Assembly: GCF_022829385.1 (NCBI RefSeq) | Contig: NZ_JAKSXX010000142.1 | Location: 27,659 to 91,658 of the forward strand | Direction: 5' to 3' | Source: Methylobacterium sp. J-070 | GTDB taxonomy: Bacteria > Pseudomonadota > Alphaproteobacteria > Rhizobiales > Beijerinckiaceae | DNA: 64,000 bases | Shown: positions 36,788 to 45,421 of the stretch, piece by piece | How positions within the stretch are numbered: the first letter of the stretch is position 1 | Layout of the letters: every line of letters begins with the position of its first letter | The notes under the pieces: generated by a model | What the model was told of the DNA's origin: nothing | The model's database searches: none | What the model saw: only the letters and a program-made list of their open reading frames with translations | Position numbers and translations under genes: made by a program

Positions 36788-37630
36788 TCAGGGCACGACC
36801 CGGAACCGCTCCGGCTGCGTGCCGTCCGCGTCGGTGAACCCGTAGATCCGGGCGAGGTCGCCGGCATGCAGCACCGCGCCGGCCCGGGTGCGCACGTCCG
36901 GGTCGGCCGCGAGCGCCGCCAGCGCCCGGCCGGCATAGAGCGGCCCCTCGGTGGCGCGCCCGTCCTGACCGAGGTCCTGCGCCCGCTCGGTGGCGACGAA
37001 GCCCGGCGACAGGCCGAGCGCCGTGACGCCGTGCGGCGCGAGGTCCCGGGCGAAGGCCAGGGCCAGCCGGTTGGTGGCGGCCTTGGCGGAATCGTAGAAC
37101 ACGTCGCCGAGGTAATCCTCGGTCCCGAAGGAGACCAGCGCGATCAGGCCGGAGCGGGCCGCCACCATGGCGGGTGCGACCGCGCGGGCGAGCAGCAGCG
37201 CCGGCAGGGGCCCGGACTGCAGGAACCCGAGATACGGCTCGGCCGAGCGGCGCCAGAACGGGGTGCCCCACCCGGCGCCGTCCGGGTAGCGCTCGCCGTC
37301 ATAGCCCTCGTTGCCGCCCCAGACGCTGCAGGCCGCCACGTCGATCCGCCCGAAGCGGCGCAGCACCCAGTGCACCATCGTGTCGGTGGCCCGCTCCGAG
37401 CGGTGGTCGCAGAGATAATGGTGCCCCCGCCCGCCGGCGGCATCGACCAGACGGGCGGTGTCCTCGATCGATTCGGAGCGCAGTTCGGTGCGCGCGCCGG
37501 TCTCGCTGGAACGGGCGGTGACGATCACCGTGGCGCCCGCCTCCCCGAGCGCCCGGGCGAGGCCGCGCCCGACGCCCCGCGACGCACCCGCCACGAGGCA
37601 GATCCTATCGGACAGGTCGGGCGCGCTCAC
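36788..37630 (-). CDS. SDR-family oxidoreductase
   Basis: This short-chain dehydrogenase has the NAD(P) motif GASRGVGRG (~15-23), a catalytic Tyr/Lys pair as YDSAK (Y179, K183) and the preceding Ser in ALVSFGT. The segment SVWGGNEGYDGERYPDGAGWG between strand 4 and the active site is unusual and resembles the DHRS1-type subgroup. It starts with GTG overlapping the enoyl-CoA hydratase stop (GTGA). It is the last gene of an operon with acyl-CoA dehydrogenase and enoyl-CoA hydratase. It may act on a hydroxyacyl or ketone intermediate of the same pathway. Confidence 0.87.
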   Translation of the reverse strand: MSAPDLSDRICLVAGASRGVGRGLARALGEAGATVIVTARSSETGARTELRSESIEDTARLVDAAGGRGHHYLCDHRSERATDTMVHWVLRRFGRIDVAACSVWGGNEGYDGERYPDGAGWGTPFWRRSAEPYLGFLQSGPLPALLLARAVAPAMVAARSGLIALVSFGTEDYLGDVFYDSAKAATNRLALAFARDLAPHGVTALGLSPGFVATERAQDLGQDGRATEGPLYAGRALAALAADPDVRTRAGAVLHAGDLARIYGFTDADGTQPERFRVVP

Positions 37631-38394
37631 GCCGAGGACGCGGGCTTCGACCGCGACAGGAAGGCGGCGAGCCGTTCCTGGGACTCGGAGGACCGCAATT
37701 GCCTGTCGAAGGCCTCGGCCTCCGCCTCGACCACCGCCTCGACCCGGGCCTGATCCCCGCGGATCAGCGCCCGGGAGGCGGCCAGCGCCCCGCGCGGCAG
37801 GGCGGCGAGGCGCGCGCCCTGGGCGACCGCCTGCTCCATCAGCATGTCGGCCGGCAGCACCGCGTTCACGAGGCCGAGCGCCTGGGCCTCGTCGGCGTCG
37901 AGCGGCCGCGACAGGAGCAGCAGCTCGGTGGCCCGGAGCCGCCCGACCCGCAGGGGCAGAAGGTAGCTCGACGCCGCCTCCGGCACGAGGCCGAGCTCCA
38001 CGAAGGGCATGCGCAGCCGGGCCGCGGGACTCGCGTAGACGAGGTCGCAGTGCAGGCACAGGGTCGCGCCGATGCCGACCGCGATCCCGTCGACCGCCGC
38101 CACCATCGGGGTGCGGGTGCGGGCGAGCTGGCGGATGAAGGCGAGGGCCGGCGAGGCGCTGAACCCGTTCTCGGCATGGCCCATGAAGTCGGCGAGGTCG
38201 TTGCCGGCACTGAACATGCCGGGCTGCCCGGCGAAGACCACGGCGCCGACCGCCTCCGAGGCGTCGGCCTCGGCCAGCGCCGCGCGCATGGCGTCGTACA
38301 TCGCGCCGGTCAGCGCGTTCTTCTTCTCCGGACGGTTCAGGGTGATCAGGCGGACGCCGCCCTGGAGATCGGTGATCGCGACGGTCTCGGCCAT
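37627..38394 (-). CDS. Enoyl-CoA hydratase/isomerase family protein
   Basis: The 255-residue protein has crotonase-family marks: ITLNRPEKKNALTGAMY at the N-terminus, the oxyanion AGQPGMFSAGNDLADF, and GIAVGIGATLCLHCDLVYAS. The second catalytic Glu region reads FVELGLVPEAASSYLLP. It probably hydrates or isomerises an enoyl-CoA from the dehydrogenase encoded just upstream (10 bp). The ATG at 38394 follows a GAGGAGGGG site. Confidence 0.88.
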   Translation of the reverse strand: MAETVAITDLQGGVRLITLNRPEKKNALTGAMYDAMRAALAEADASEAVGAVVFAGQPGMFSAGNDLADFMGHAENGFSASPALAFIRQLARTRTPMVAAVDGIAVGIGATLCLHCDLVYASPAARLRMPFVELGLVPEAASSYLLPLRVGRLRATELLLLSRPLDADEAQALGLVNAVLPADMLMEQAVAQGARLAALPRGALAASRALIRGDQARVEAVVEAEAEAFDRQLRSSESQERLAAFLSRSKPASSA

Positions 38395-38404
38395 GGTCCC
38401 CTCC

Positions 38405-40144
38405 TCAAACCGCCAGCGCCAGCGCAGCCCCGTCGGTGAAGGCACCGCCCGCCACCACGGCCTGCTCCAGCCCGGCCGCGGCCACCAGCAGGTTCTCGGC
38501 GTAGAACCGGGCGAGGGCGATGCGGCCGGCATGGGCCGGGTCGGTCTCGCCGGCCTTCAGGGCGGCATCCGCGGCGAGCGCGCTCCGGGCGAGGCAGGCG
38601 CCGCCGAGGACGAGGCCGAACAGGCGCAGATACGGGCTCGCGCCCGCGAGCGTCCCCTCGGGGCGGTTGGAGGCCAACGCCGCGAGCTGGTGGCTGGTCG
38701 CCCGGTCGAGGCTGCCGATCCCGTCCCGCAGCCGCGCCGCCATGTGGCCGAAGGCCGGATCGGCCGCCTTGACCAGGCCCTCCGCGGCCCGGCGCATCCA
38801 GGTGATCTGCGACCGGACCGTGGCGCCGCCGTTCAGCGGCAGCTTGCGGGCGGTCAGGTCGATGGCCTGGATGCCGTTGGTGCCCTCGTAGATGCCGAGG
38901 ATGCGGGCGTCGCGCATGAGCTGCGCCGCACCGGTCTCCTCCACGAAGCCCATCCCGCCATGGACCTGCACGCCCAGGGACGTCACCTCGTTGGCGAGGT
39001 CCGTCGAGAAGGCCTTGGCCACCGGCGTCAGCAGGGACGCACGGTCGAGGGCGGCCCGCCCCTCCGGACCCTTGGCGGCGTCGAGGGCGGCGGCGGTGAG
39101 GTAACAGATCGCCCGGGCGGCGGCCGTGGAGGCCTTCATGGTGAGGAGCATCCGCTGCACGTCCGGATGCGCGACGATCGCGCTCGTCGCCTCGGCGGCG
39201 CCCACGGCCTTGCCCTGGCGGCGCTCCTGCGCGTAGGCCAGCGCCCGCTGGGTCGCGGCCTCGGCGACCCCCACGCCCTGCAGGGCGACGCCGAGCCGCG
39301 CCGCGTTCATCATCGTGAACATGCAGGCGAGGCCCTTGTTCTCCTGCCCGATCAGCCAGCCGGTGGCGCCGCCCCGGTCGCCGAACGCCATGGAGCAGGT
39401 CGGCGAGGCGTGGATGCCGAGCTTGTGCTCGATGCCGGAGCAGCGGAGATCGTTGGCCGACCCGTCCGGCAGGACCTTCGGGACCAGGAACAGGGAGATG
39501 CCCCGCGTGCCGGAGGGCGCATCCGGGAGCCGGGCCAGCACGAGGTGGACGATGTTGTCGGCGAGATCATGCTCGCCGTAGGTGATGTAGATCTTGCTAC
39601 CGGTGATCCGGTAGGAGCCGTCGCCCGCCGGCTCGGCCCGGGTCCGCAGCAGGGCGAGGTCGGAGCCGGCCTGCGGCTCGGTCAGGTTCATGGTGGCGGG
39701 CCATTCGCCCGAGACGAGCTTCTCCAGGTAGCGGGCCTTCAGGTCGTCGGAGCCGTGGGCCGTCAGCGCCTCGATCCCGCCCTGGGTCAGCAGCGGGCAG
39801 AGGCCGAAGGCGAGGCTGGCGCCGTTCCACATCTCGGTGCAGGCGGCCTCGATCAGCTTCGGCAACCCCTGGCCGCCGTGATCGGCCTCGGCGGTGAGCC
39901 CGTTCCATCCGCCCTCGGTGAAGGTCCGGTACGCCTCCCGCCAGCCCGGCGGGGTGGTGACGCGTCCATCCGCGAACGGGGTGCCGTGCCGGTCGCCGAC
40001 CCGGTTGAGCGGCGCGATCACGCCGGCGGCGATCCGCCCGGCCTCGGTCAGGATCGCCTCGGCGTCCTCGGGATCGATCGCGTCGAGCCCGGCCACGTGC
40101 CGGAGGGTGAAGAGCATCTCCGGGACCGGGGCGCGGTAACTCAT
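38405..40144 (-). CDS. Acyl-CoA dehydrogenase, DmdC-like 580-residue type
   Basis: The 579-residue flavoenzyme belongs to the long acyl-CoA dehydrogenase group that includes 3-methylmercaptopropionyl-CoA dehydrogenase (DmdC): SYRAPVPEMLFTLRHVAGL at the N-terminus, MNLTEPQAGSDLALLRT, ITYGEHDLADNIVHLVLARL and the catalytic Glu in IYEGTNGIQAIDL. Family membership is firm, but the substrate is not. It is the first gene of a three-gene operon with an enoyl-CoA hydratase and an SDR. An inverted repeat lies in the divergent region upstream. Confidence 0.88.
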   Translation of the reverse strand: MSYRAPVPEMLFTLRHVAGLDAIDPEDAEAILTEAGRIAAGVIAPLNRVGDRHGTPFADGRVTTPPGWREAYRTFTEGGWNGLTAEADHGGQGLPKLIEAACTEMWNGASLAFGLCPLLTQGGIEALTAHGSDDLKARYLEKLVSGEWPATMNLTEPQAGSDLALLRTRAEPAGDGSYRITGSKIYITYGEHDLADNIVHLVLARLPDAPSGTRGISLFLVPKVLPDGSANDLRCSGIEHKLGIHASPTCSMAFGDRGGATGWLIGQENKGLACMFTMMNAARLGVALQGVGVAEAATQRALAYAQERRQGKAVGAAEATSAIVAHPDVQRMLLTMKASTAAARAICYLTAAALDAAKGPEGRAALDRASLLTPVAKAFSTDLANEVTSLGVQVHGGMGFVEETGAAQLMRDARILGIYEGTNGIQAIDLTARKLPLNGGATVRSQITWMRRAAEGLVKAADPAFGHMAARLRDGIGSLDRATSHQLAALASNRPEGTLAGASPYLRLFGLVLGGACLARSALAADAALKAGETDPAHAGRIALARFYAENLLVAAAGLEQAVVAGGAFTDGAALALAV

Positions 40145-40169
40145 ACGATCCTCCCTCGTCGCGGGCCGG

Positions 40170-40207
40170 CCGGTGGCCGGGCGCGTTTGACCGCGCCCGG
40201 CCACCGG
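40170..40207. promoter_or_regulatory. 16-bp inverted repeat between divergent genes
   Basis: CCGGTGGCCGGGCGCG and CGCGCCCGGCCACCGG form a perfect 16-bp repeat with a six-base loop (TTTGAC), ~25 bp upstream of the acyl-CoA dehydrogenase start. It could be an mRNA leader hairpin, operator or repeat element. Confidence 0.45.
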
Positions 40208-40274
40208 GGCTACGGCGGCCCGAGGATAGGCGCGCGGGCTCCGCGTCGCCAACACCTCGGAGACGGCTTCCCGC

Positions 40275-41273
40275 ATGAATGATCCCGGGTCAACGGTCCC
40301 GGCCGCGACCCGGCGGCTGGCCCCCGACGCGTCCGGCCTCGCGGAGGCCGCCGCGCTCCTGCGGGCGGGCGGCCTCGTGGCCTTCCCCACCGAGACCGTC
40401 TACGGGCTCGGGGCGGATTCCACCGACCCCGCGGCCGTGGCGCGGATCTTCGCCGCCAAGGAGCGCCCGCGCTTCAACCCGCTGATCGCCCATCTGCCGG
40501 GCGTGGATGCGGCCCTGGCGGAGGGCGTCTTCGATGCGCAGGCCCGCCGCCTCGCCGAGGCCTTCTGGCCGGGGCCCCTCACCCTGGTCGTCCCGGCCGG
40601 TCCGGACACCCGCGTCTGCGATCTCGCCCGCGCCGGACTGCCGAGCGTCGCCCTGCGGGTGCCGGCGCATCCGCTCGCCCGGGCCCTGCTGGCCGATGTC
40701 GGCCGGCCGGTGGCGGCGCCCTCGGCCAATCGCTCGGGCCGCGTCAGCCCGACCCGGGCGAGCCACGTCCTCGACGATCTCGCGGGCCGGATCGCCGGGG
40801 TGCTCGACGGCGGCGACACGCCGGTGGGCGTCGAATCGACGGTGGTGGCCTGTCTGGGCGGCGTGCCGCGGCTGTTGCGGCCGGGGGGCATCACCCGTGC
40901 CGCGCTCCGCGATGTCCTGGGTCTGGACCCGGCCGCGCCCGACGCCGCCGATCCCGACCGGCCGGCGGGACCCGGCATGCTCGCCTCGCACTACGCGCCC
41001 CGGGCGCGGGTGCGCCTCGACGTGACGCAGGTCGAGCCGGGGGAAGCGGTGCTCCTGTTCGGCGCCGCGCGCCCGGCCGGCGGTCTCGCCGCGGCGGCGA
41101 CCCTGAACCTGAGCCCGGCGGGGGATCTCGCGGAGGCCGCGGCGGCCCTGTTCGGGGCGCTCCGCGCGCTGGACGCGTCCGGCGCCGCCAGCATCGCGGT
41201 GGTGTCGATCCCCGCCGAGGGACTCGGCGAGGCGATCCGCGACCGCCTCGCCCGCGCCGCAGCGCCGCGGTGA
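40275..41273 (+). CDS. Threonylcarbamoyl-AMP synthase, Sua5 type
   Basis: This makes threonylcarbamoyl-AMP for the t6A37 modification of tRNAs. The YrdC domain (~20-215) has GGLVAFPTETVYGLGADS, the K-x-R segment AAKERPRFNPLIAH, and PSANRSGRVSPT. A C-terminal Sua5 domain (~235-332) distinguishes it from short TsaC. The interdomain linker ends with PGMLASHYAPRARV, a typical Sua5 sequence. The length (332) is normal. It is divergent from the acyl-CoA dehydrogenase operon. Confidence 0.93.
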   Translation: MNDPGSTVPAATRRLAPDASGLAEAAALLRAGGLVAFPTETVYGLGADSTDPAAVARIFAAKERPRFNPLIAHLPGVDAALAEGVFDAQARRLAEAFWPGPLTLVVPAGPDTRVCDLARAGLPSVALRVPAHPLARALLADVGRPVAAPSANRSGRVSPTRASHVLDDLAGRIAGVLDGGDTPVGVESTVVACLGGVPRLLRPGGITRAALRDVLGLDPAAPDAADPDRPAGPGMLASHYAPRARVRLDVTQVEPGEAVLLFGAARPAGGLAAAATLNLSPAGDLAEAAAALFGALRALDASGAASIAVVSIPAEGLGEAIRDRLARAAAPR

Positions 41274-41308
41274 GATGTCCGGAGACTTGATTGGAGATAT
41301 TTTTTAGA

Positions 41309-41413
41309 GGCGACGGAACAGACTGTCCCGCCACCCGTTCATTGATCACGAAGGCCTTCTCAGCCCCCAATGGCCTTTTTCCTTTCAGGCTCGGAGCAAT
41401 CCGAGCCTTTTTT
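41309..41413 (+). ncRNA. Candidate structured small RNA or tandem-terminator 3' region
   Basis: Three hairpins follow each other on the plus strand after sua5. The first pairs GGCG..GGAACAG with CTGTCC..CGCC (41309-41332). The second is AAGGCC...GGCCTT plus T5 (41351-41380). The third is GGCTCGG-6-CCGAGCC plus T6 (41388-41413), a near-ideal terminator. The region is less GC-rich than its surroundings. It may be a sua5 trailer or an independent sRNA; no promoter is convincing. Confidence 0.4.
41388..41413 (+). terminator. Intrinsic terminator downstream of sua5
   Basis: A perfect seven-base-pair stem with an AGCAAT loop and six T residues, between the convergent sua5 and wrbA genes. Confidence 0.88.
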
Positions 41414-41428
41414 CTTGCCCGCTCCGCG

Positions 41429-42025
41429 TCACGCCAGCTTGGCGGCGATCCCCGCCACGTGGCGGCCCTGGTAGCGGGCGCCCTCCAGCTCCACGCCGCT
41501 CGGCTGGCGGGACCCGTCGCCGTCCGCGATGGTGCTGGCACCGTAGGGCGTATTGCCCTTCACCGCCTCGACCCCGGCCTGGCCCTGGAAGCTGTAGGGC
41601 AACCCGACCACCACCATCCCGTGGTGGAACAGCACGGTGTGGAAGCTCGTCAGCGTCGTCTCCTGGCCGCCGTGCTGCGAGGCCGTGGAGGTGAAGACCG
41701 AGCCGACCTTCCCGACCAGCGCGCCCTTCATCCAGAGGCCGCCGGTCTGGTCGATGAACTGCTTCATCTGCGCGGCCATGTTGCCGTAGCGGGTCGGGGT
41801 GCCGAAGATGATCGCGTCGTAGTCGGCGAGTTCGGCGACGGTGGCGACCGGCGCGGCCTGATCGACCTTGAAGTGGTTCTGCCGGGCCACGTCGTCCGGC
41901 ACCAGTTCCGGCACGCGCTTCACGACGACGTCGGCACCGGCCTCGCGCGCGCCCTCGGCGACGGCGTAGGCCATCTGCTCCACGTGCCCGTAGGTCGAGT
42001 AATACAGCACCAGAACCTTGGCCAT
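41429..42025 (-). CDS. wrbA: NAD(P)H:quinone oxidoreductase, WrbA type
   Basis: WrbA is an FMN-binding tetrameric quinone reductase. The FMN-phosphate loop [12 protein letters not shown] is at the N-terminus, with [18 protein letters not shown] and [24 protein letters not shown], all family-diagnostic. The length (198) is exactly typical. It is divergent from a LysR-type regulator that probably controls it; the intergenic region carries repeated TGCAAG sites. Confidence 0.94.
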   Translation of the reverse strand: MAKVLVLYYSTYGHVEQMAYAVAEGAREAGADVVVKRVPELVPDDVARQNHFKVDQAAPVATVAELADYDAIIFGTPTRYGNMAAQMKQFIDQTGGLWMKGALVGKVGSVFTSTASQHGGQETTLTSFHTVLFHHGMVVVGLPYSFQGQAGVEAVKGNTPYGASTIADGDGSRQPSGVELEGARYQGRHVAGIAAKLA

Positions 42026-42103
42026 GGGGTGATCTCCAGACGGATTTCGGAGCGCCGAGCGATTCGCACGGCGGCGCGGTGCCCTTCCATGACGTATTTC
42101 GCG

Positions 42104-42152
42104 TCTTGCAAGAATGCCTTTGTCTGCAAGAGTGATCTTGCATCTGTGCAAG
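42104..42152. promoter_or_regulatory. LysR-type operator cluster between wrbA and lysR
   Basis: TCTTGCAAGA (42104-42113), TGCAAG-6-CTTGCA (42125-42142) and a further TGCAAG (42147-42152) lie in the 136-bp divergent gap. The repeated, spaced half-sites fit LysR-type binding in a shared promoter. Confidence 0.6.
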
Positions 42153-42161
42153 GAGCCGGCG

Positions 42162-43034
42162 ATGCCGCTCAGCTGGGACGAGTTCCGCTTCGTCAAGGCC
42201 GTGGCGGATCGCGGCGGTCTGACCGCTGCGGCGGCGCAACTCGGGATCAACCACTCGACGGCGTTCCGGCGTCTGACGGCGCTGGAAGCCGGCCTCGGGG
42301 TGCAGCTGTTCGATCGCCTGCGCACCGGCTACGTGCCGACCGCCTGCGGGCAGGCGATGATCGAGGCGGCCACCCGGATCGAGGCCGATGTCACCCGCTT
42401 CGAGCGGGCGGCGGCGGGGCGGGGGGACACGCCGTCCGGCGAGTTGCGCGTGACCGCGCCGGCCGGCTTCGCGGCGGATCTGCTGATGCCGATCCTGGCG
42501 GCGTTCGGAGCCCGCTATCCCGACATCCGGATCGCGCTGATCCTCTCCGAGGAGGCGCTCAACCTGTCGCGCCGGGATGCCGACGTGGCGATCCGCGTGA
42601 GCCGGGATCCGCGCGGAACCCTCGTCGGACGCCGGCTGGCCGCGGTGGCCTGGGCCGTCTACGGCCTGGCCGACCGCGCCTACGGCGATCTCGCCGCCGA
42701 AGACTGGATCAGCCCCGATCCGAGCGTCGCAGGGGGCTCGTTCACGCGGTTCTTGGCGGCGCGGGTGCCGGCCGACCGGGTCAGGCTGCGGATCAACACG
42801 GTGACGGGGCTGGACGCCGCGGTCTCGGCCGGGCTTGGGATCGGTCCGCTCCCCTGTTTCGCGGCCGATGCCAATCCGGCGCTGCGCCGCCTGTCGGGCC
42901 CCCACCCGGAACTCGGTGCGGACCTCTGGGTGCTGACGCATCCGGACCTGCGCCACGCCGCGCGGGTCCGGGTGTTCATGGAGCATTGTGCCGAGGCCAT
43001 GCTGCCGCTGCGGCCCCGCTTCGAGGGCCGCTGA
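42162..43034 (+). CDS. LysR-family transcriptional regulator
   Basis: The 290-residue regulator has a helix-turn-helix at ~1-60 ([38 protein letters not shown]) and a periplasmic-binding-like effector domain. The N-terminus [10 protein letters not shown] resembles regulators of the CrgA/DsdC-like branch. An AAGGAG site precedes the ATG at 42162. It is divergent from wrbA and probably regulates it in response to quinones or oxidative stress. It converges on the gre gene, six bases apart. Confidence 0.9.
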   Translation: MPLSWDEFRFVKAVADRGGLTAAAAQLGINHSTAFRRLTALEAGLGVQLFDRLRTGYVPTACGQAMIEAATRIEADVTRFERAAAGRGDTPSGELRVTAPAGFAADLLMPILAAFGARYPDIRIALILSEEALNLSRRDADVAIRVSRDPRGTLVGRRLAAVAWAVYGLADRAYGDLAAEDWISPDPSVAGGSFTRFLAARVPADRVRLRINTVTGLDAAVSAGLGIGPLPCFAADANPALRRLSGPHPELGADLWVLTHPDLRHAARVRVFMEHCAEAMLPLRPRFEGR

Positions 43035-43040
43035 GCCGGC

Positions 43041-43514
43041 TCAGCGGATCTCGACCAGCTCGACCTCGTGGCCGTTGACCTCGACCACATCGCCGACCGT
43101 CTTGCCGGTGAGGGCCCGGGCCAGCGGCGCCACGTAGGAGATGGAGCCCTTGTGCGGGTCGGCCTCGTCCTCGCCGACGATCCGGAAGGACTGGCGGGTC
43201 TCCTGGCCGGCCTCGTCCTCGCGCACCACCGTGACGGTCGAGCCGAACTGCACGGTGTCGCCGCCCTTAGTCTCCACGACCTGCGCGGTGTTCTTGCGCG
43301 CGGCCCAGTAGCGGAGATCCCGCCCGATCCGGGAATCCTCGGCCTTGTCGGCGTGATCCAGCGCGGCGGCCTCCTTCTCCAGGCGCGCGACCTCGGCCTC
43401 GATCTGCGCGAGGCCCTCGGGCGTGACGAAGTTGGCGTGGGGCGAGACCGGCCGGTCGGGCAGGTTCTCGAAGGCTTCCCCGCCCTCGGGCTCTTTAACG
43501 AATGCGACGCTCAT
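43041..43514 (-). CDS. GreA/GreB-family transcription elongation factor
   Basis: The 157-residue protein is a Gre factor: an N-terminal helical hairpin (EGLAQIEAEVARLEKEAAAL) and the C-terminal PreC/GreAB globule (VQFGSTVTVVREDEAG, RIVGEDEADPHKGSISYVAPLARALTGKTVGDVVEV). This DEADP..GSIS..SPLA-like signature is typical. An extra ~25-residue N-terminal segment separates it from canonical GreA, so it is a divergent or secondary Gre paralog. It is downstream of the acuI-type gene on the same strand (47 bp). Confidence 0.85.
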   Translation of the reverse strand: MSVAFVKEPEGGEAFENLPDRPVSPHANFVTPEGLAQIEAEVARLEKEAAALDHADKAEDSRIGRDLRYWAARKNTAQVVETKGGDTVQFGSTVTVVREDEAGQETRQSFRIVGEDEADPHKGSISYVAPLARALTGKTVGDVVEVNGHEVELVEIR

Positions 43515-43561
43515 GACGAGAGAAACAGCTCTGCAACGGCACCGGTTCCAGCAGGCCCGTG

Positions 43562-44548
43562 CTAACCCACCTCCACCACGGTCCGGCCCCGGATCCGGCC
43601 GGCCAAGATGTCCGCCCCGAGCCGGCCGACCTCCTCCAGGCGGACCTTGCTGGTCATGGTGGCGAGCTTGTCGAGGTCGAGGTCGCGGGCGAGCCGCGCC
43701 CAGGCCTCGCGCCGCTTCTTCTGCGGGGTGGTGACGCTGTTGATGCCGAGCAGCGAGACGCCGCGCAGGATGAACGGCGCCACGGAGGTCGGCAGATCCA
43801 TGCCCTGGGCCAGCCCGCAGGCGGCGACGGCGCCGTCGGCCTTGGTCATGGCCAGCACGTTGGCCAGGGTGGTCGATCCGACCGCGTCGACGCCCGCCGC
43901 CCAGCGCTCCTTGCCCAGCGGCCTGCCGGGCTTCGACAACTCGGCGCGGTCGAGGATCTCGGCGGCGCCGAGGGTCTTCAGATAGTCCGCCTCGCTGTCG
44001 CGGCCGGTCGAGGCGATCACGTGCCAGCCCGCCCGCGCGAGCAGCGCCACCGCCACCGAGCCGACGCCGCCGGACGCGCCGGTGACGATCACCGGCCCGT
44101 GCCCGGGCGTGACCCCGTGCGCGTCGAGCGCCATGCAGCACAGCATCGCGGTGTAGCCCGCGGTGCCGATCGCCATCGCCTGCTCGGGCGTGAGCCCCTC
44201 GGGCAGGGGCACCAGCCAGTCGCCCTTCACCCGGGCGCGCTGCGCGTAGGCGCCGAGATGGGTCTCGCCGACGCCCCAGCCGGTGAGCACGACGGCGTCG
44301 CCGGGCTTGTATTCGGGATGGTCGGAGGTCTCGACGATCCCCGAGAAATCGATCCCGGGGATCATCGGGAAGCGGCGCACCACCGGCGACGCGCCGGTGA
44401 GGGCGAGCCCGTCCTTGTAGTTCAGGGTCGAGTGCGTCACCCGCACGGTGACGTCGCCGTCCATGAGGTCGGCGTCGTCGAAGTCCCGGAAGGCCAGGCT
44501 CTGGCCGGCCTCGGCCTTCTCGACCACCCAGGCCTTGAACGTTCCCAT
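43562..44548 (-). CDS. acuI: Acrylyl-CoA reductase / YhdH-type oxidoreductase
   Basis: This medium-chain reductase of the YhdH/AcuI group reduces acryloyl-CoA to propionyl-CoA using NADPH. Family marks include STLNYKDGLALTG near the N-terminus, FPMIPGIDFSGIV, GWGVGETHLGAYAQRARVKG, the nucleotide motif VTGASGGVGSVAVALLA, and SVTTPQKKRREAWARLARDL. No zinc-site cysteines are seen, as expected. The length (328) is normal. In methylotrophs AcuI acts on toxic acryloyl-CoA. Confidence 0.9.
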   Translation of the reverse strand: MGTFKAWVVEKAEAGQSLAFRDFDDADLMDGDVTVRVTHSTLNYKDGLALTGASPVVRRFPMIPGIDFSGIVETSDHPEYKPGDAVVLTGWGVGETHLGAYAQRARVKGDWLVPLPEGLTPEQAMAIGTAGYTAMLCCMALDAHGVTPGHGPVIVTGASGGVGSVAVALLARAGWHVIASTGRDSEADYLKTLGAAEILDRAELSKPGRPLGKERWAAGVDAVGSTTLANVLAMTKADGAVAACGLAQGMDLPTSVAPFILRGVSLLGINSVTTPQKKRREAWARLARDLDLDKLATMTSKVRLEEVGRLGADILAGRIRGRTVVEVG

Positions 44549-44615
44549 GGTCACCTCCCGTGTTGTGCGATGAGGTGTGGCCGGGCGGTCGGGAATCAAG
44601 GCGACCGGGAGCCGA

Positions 44616-45206
44616 TCAGTATCCCTCGTAACGGCTGCCGTTCGAGAAGCCGAGGGCAACGCCGATATCGGACGAGCTGGCGCCGGTGATGCCCAGCGCG
44701 TCCGGGATCGAGCCGACCAGCGGGCCGCCATACGCGGCGGGGCGATAGCCGTAGCCGCCGTAGCCGCCGACCGGCACCCAGCCGGCGCGGGCGGGCGCCA
44801 CGAGGACGCGGCGGCTCACGCTGGCATATTCCGGCGGGATGGTCTCGGGGATCGACTGGGCGGGACGGACCAGCACGGTCCGGCTGCGGACCGCGAAGCG
44901 CGGCGGCGTGGTCACCCAGCAGCCGATCAGCTCGCCGCCGGGGCCGCGGCTCGTCTGCCAGAACCGGCCGCCGGGCGAGACCAGCACGCGTTCCGACACG
45001 GTGTCGTAGACCGGCGGGACGGTGCGGTAGACCGTCCGCGGCGGGCGCACCAGCACGGATTCCTGCACGGTGTCGTAGACCGGCGGCGTGACCACGTGGC
45101 GGTAGCATTCGGAGCCGTAGCAGCCGCCGGCCTGGGCGGGTGCGGCGAGGAACAGGCCGCCGAGGGCGGCGGCGAGGAGAGCGGTGCGAGCGACCGGCGC
45201 GGTCAT
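44616..45206 (-). CDS. Secreted protein with PPVYDTV repeats
   Basis: The 196-residue protein has a signal peptide (TALLAAALGGLFLAAPAQAG). The mature part begins GCYGSECY and contains VTPPVYDTVQESVLVRPP, PPVYDTVSERVLVSPG and IPPEYASVSRRVLVAPA, a ~40-residue repeat in three degenerate copies. The C-terminus is Gly/Tyr-rich (GGYGGYGYRP). It is probably an envelope-associated protein typical of Methylobacterium; its function is unknown. It is co-directional with acuI, 67 bp upstream of it. Confidence 0.7.
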   Translation of the reverse strand: MTAPVARTALLAAALGGLFLAAPAQAGGCYGSECYRHVVTPPVYDTVQESVLVRPPRTVYRTVPPVYDTVSERVLVSPGGRFWQTSRGPGGELIGCWVTTPPRFAVRSRTVLVRPAQSIPETIPPEYASVSRRVLVAPARAGWVPVGGYGGYGYRPAAYGGPLVGSIPDALGITGASSSDIGVALGFSNGSRYEGY

Positions 45207-45421
45207 GGAAGTCCTCTGGTACGCGATACTGCGAGACGCGACGCGGAAGCGGCGCGGGTCTCGACGCACTAGAGGCCAGACTCGTTGCTCGACTCGCAAG
45301 CACTATCGGAAATGAAGGTAAAATTAACCCTCGGTTTCGACTGCTTAGTCGTCGCCTACTTAGGTAGAATTCTCGGGTTCTTCGACAGTATCCTTTACCA
45401 AAACCGGGCCGCAGGGTCCCC

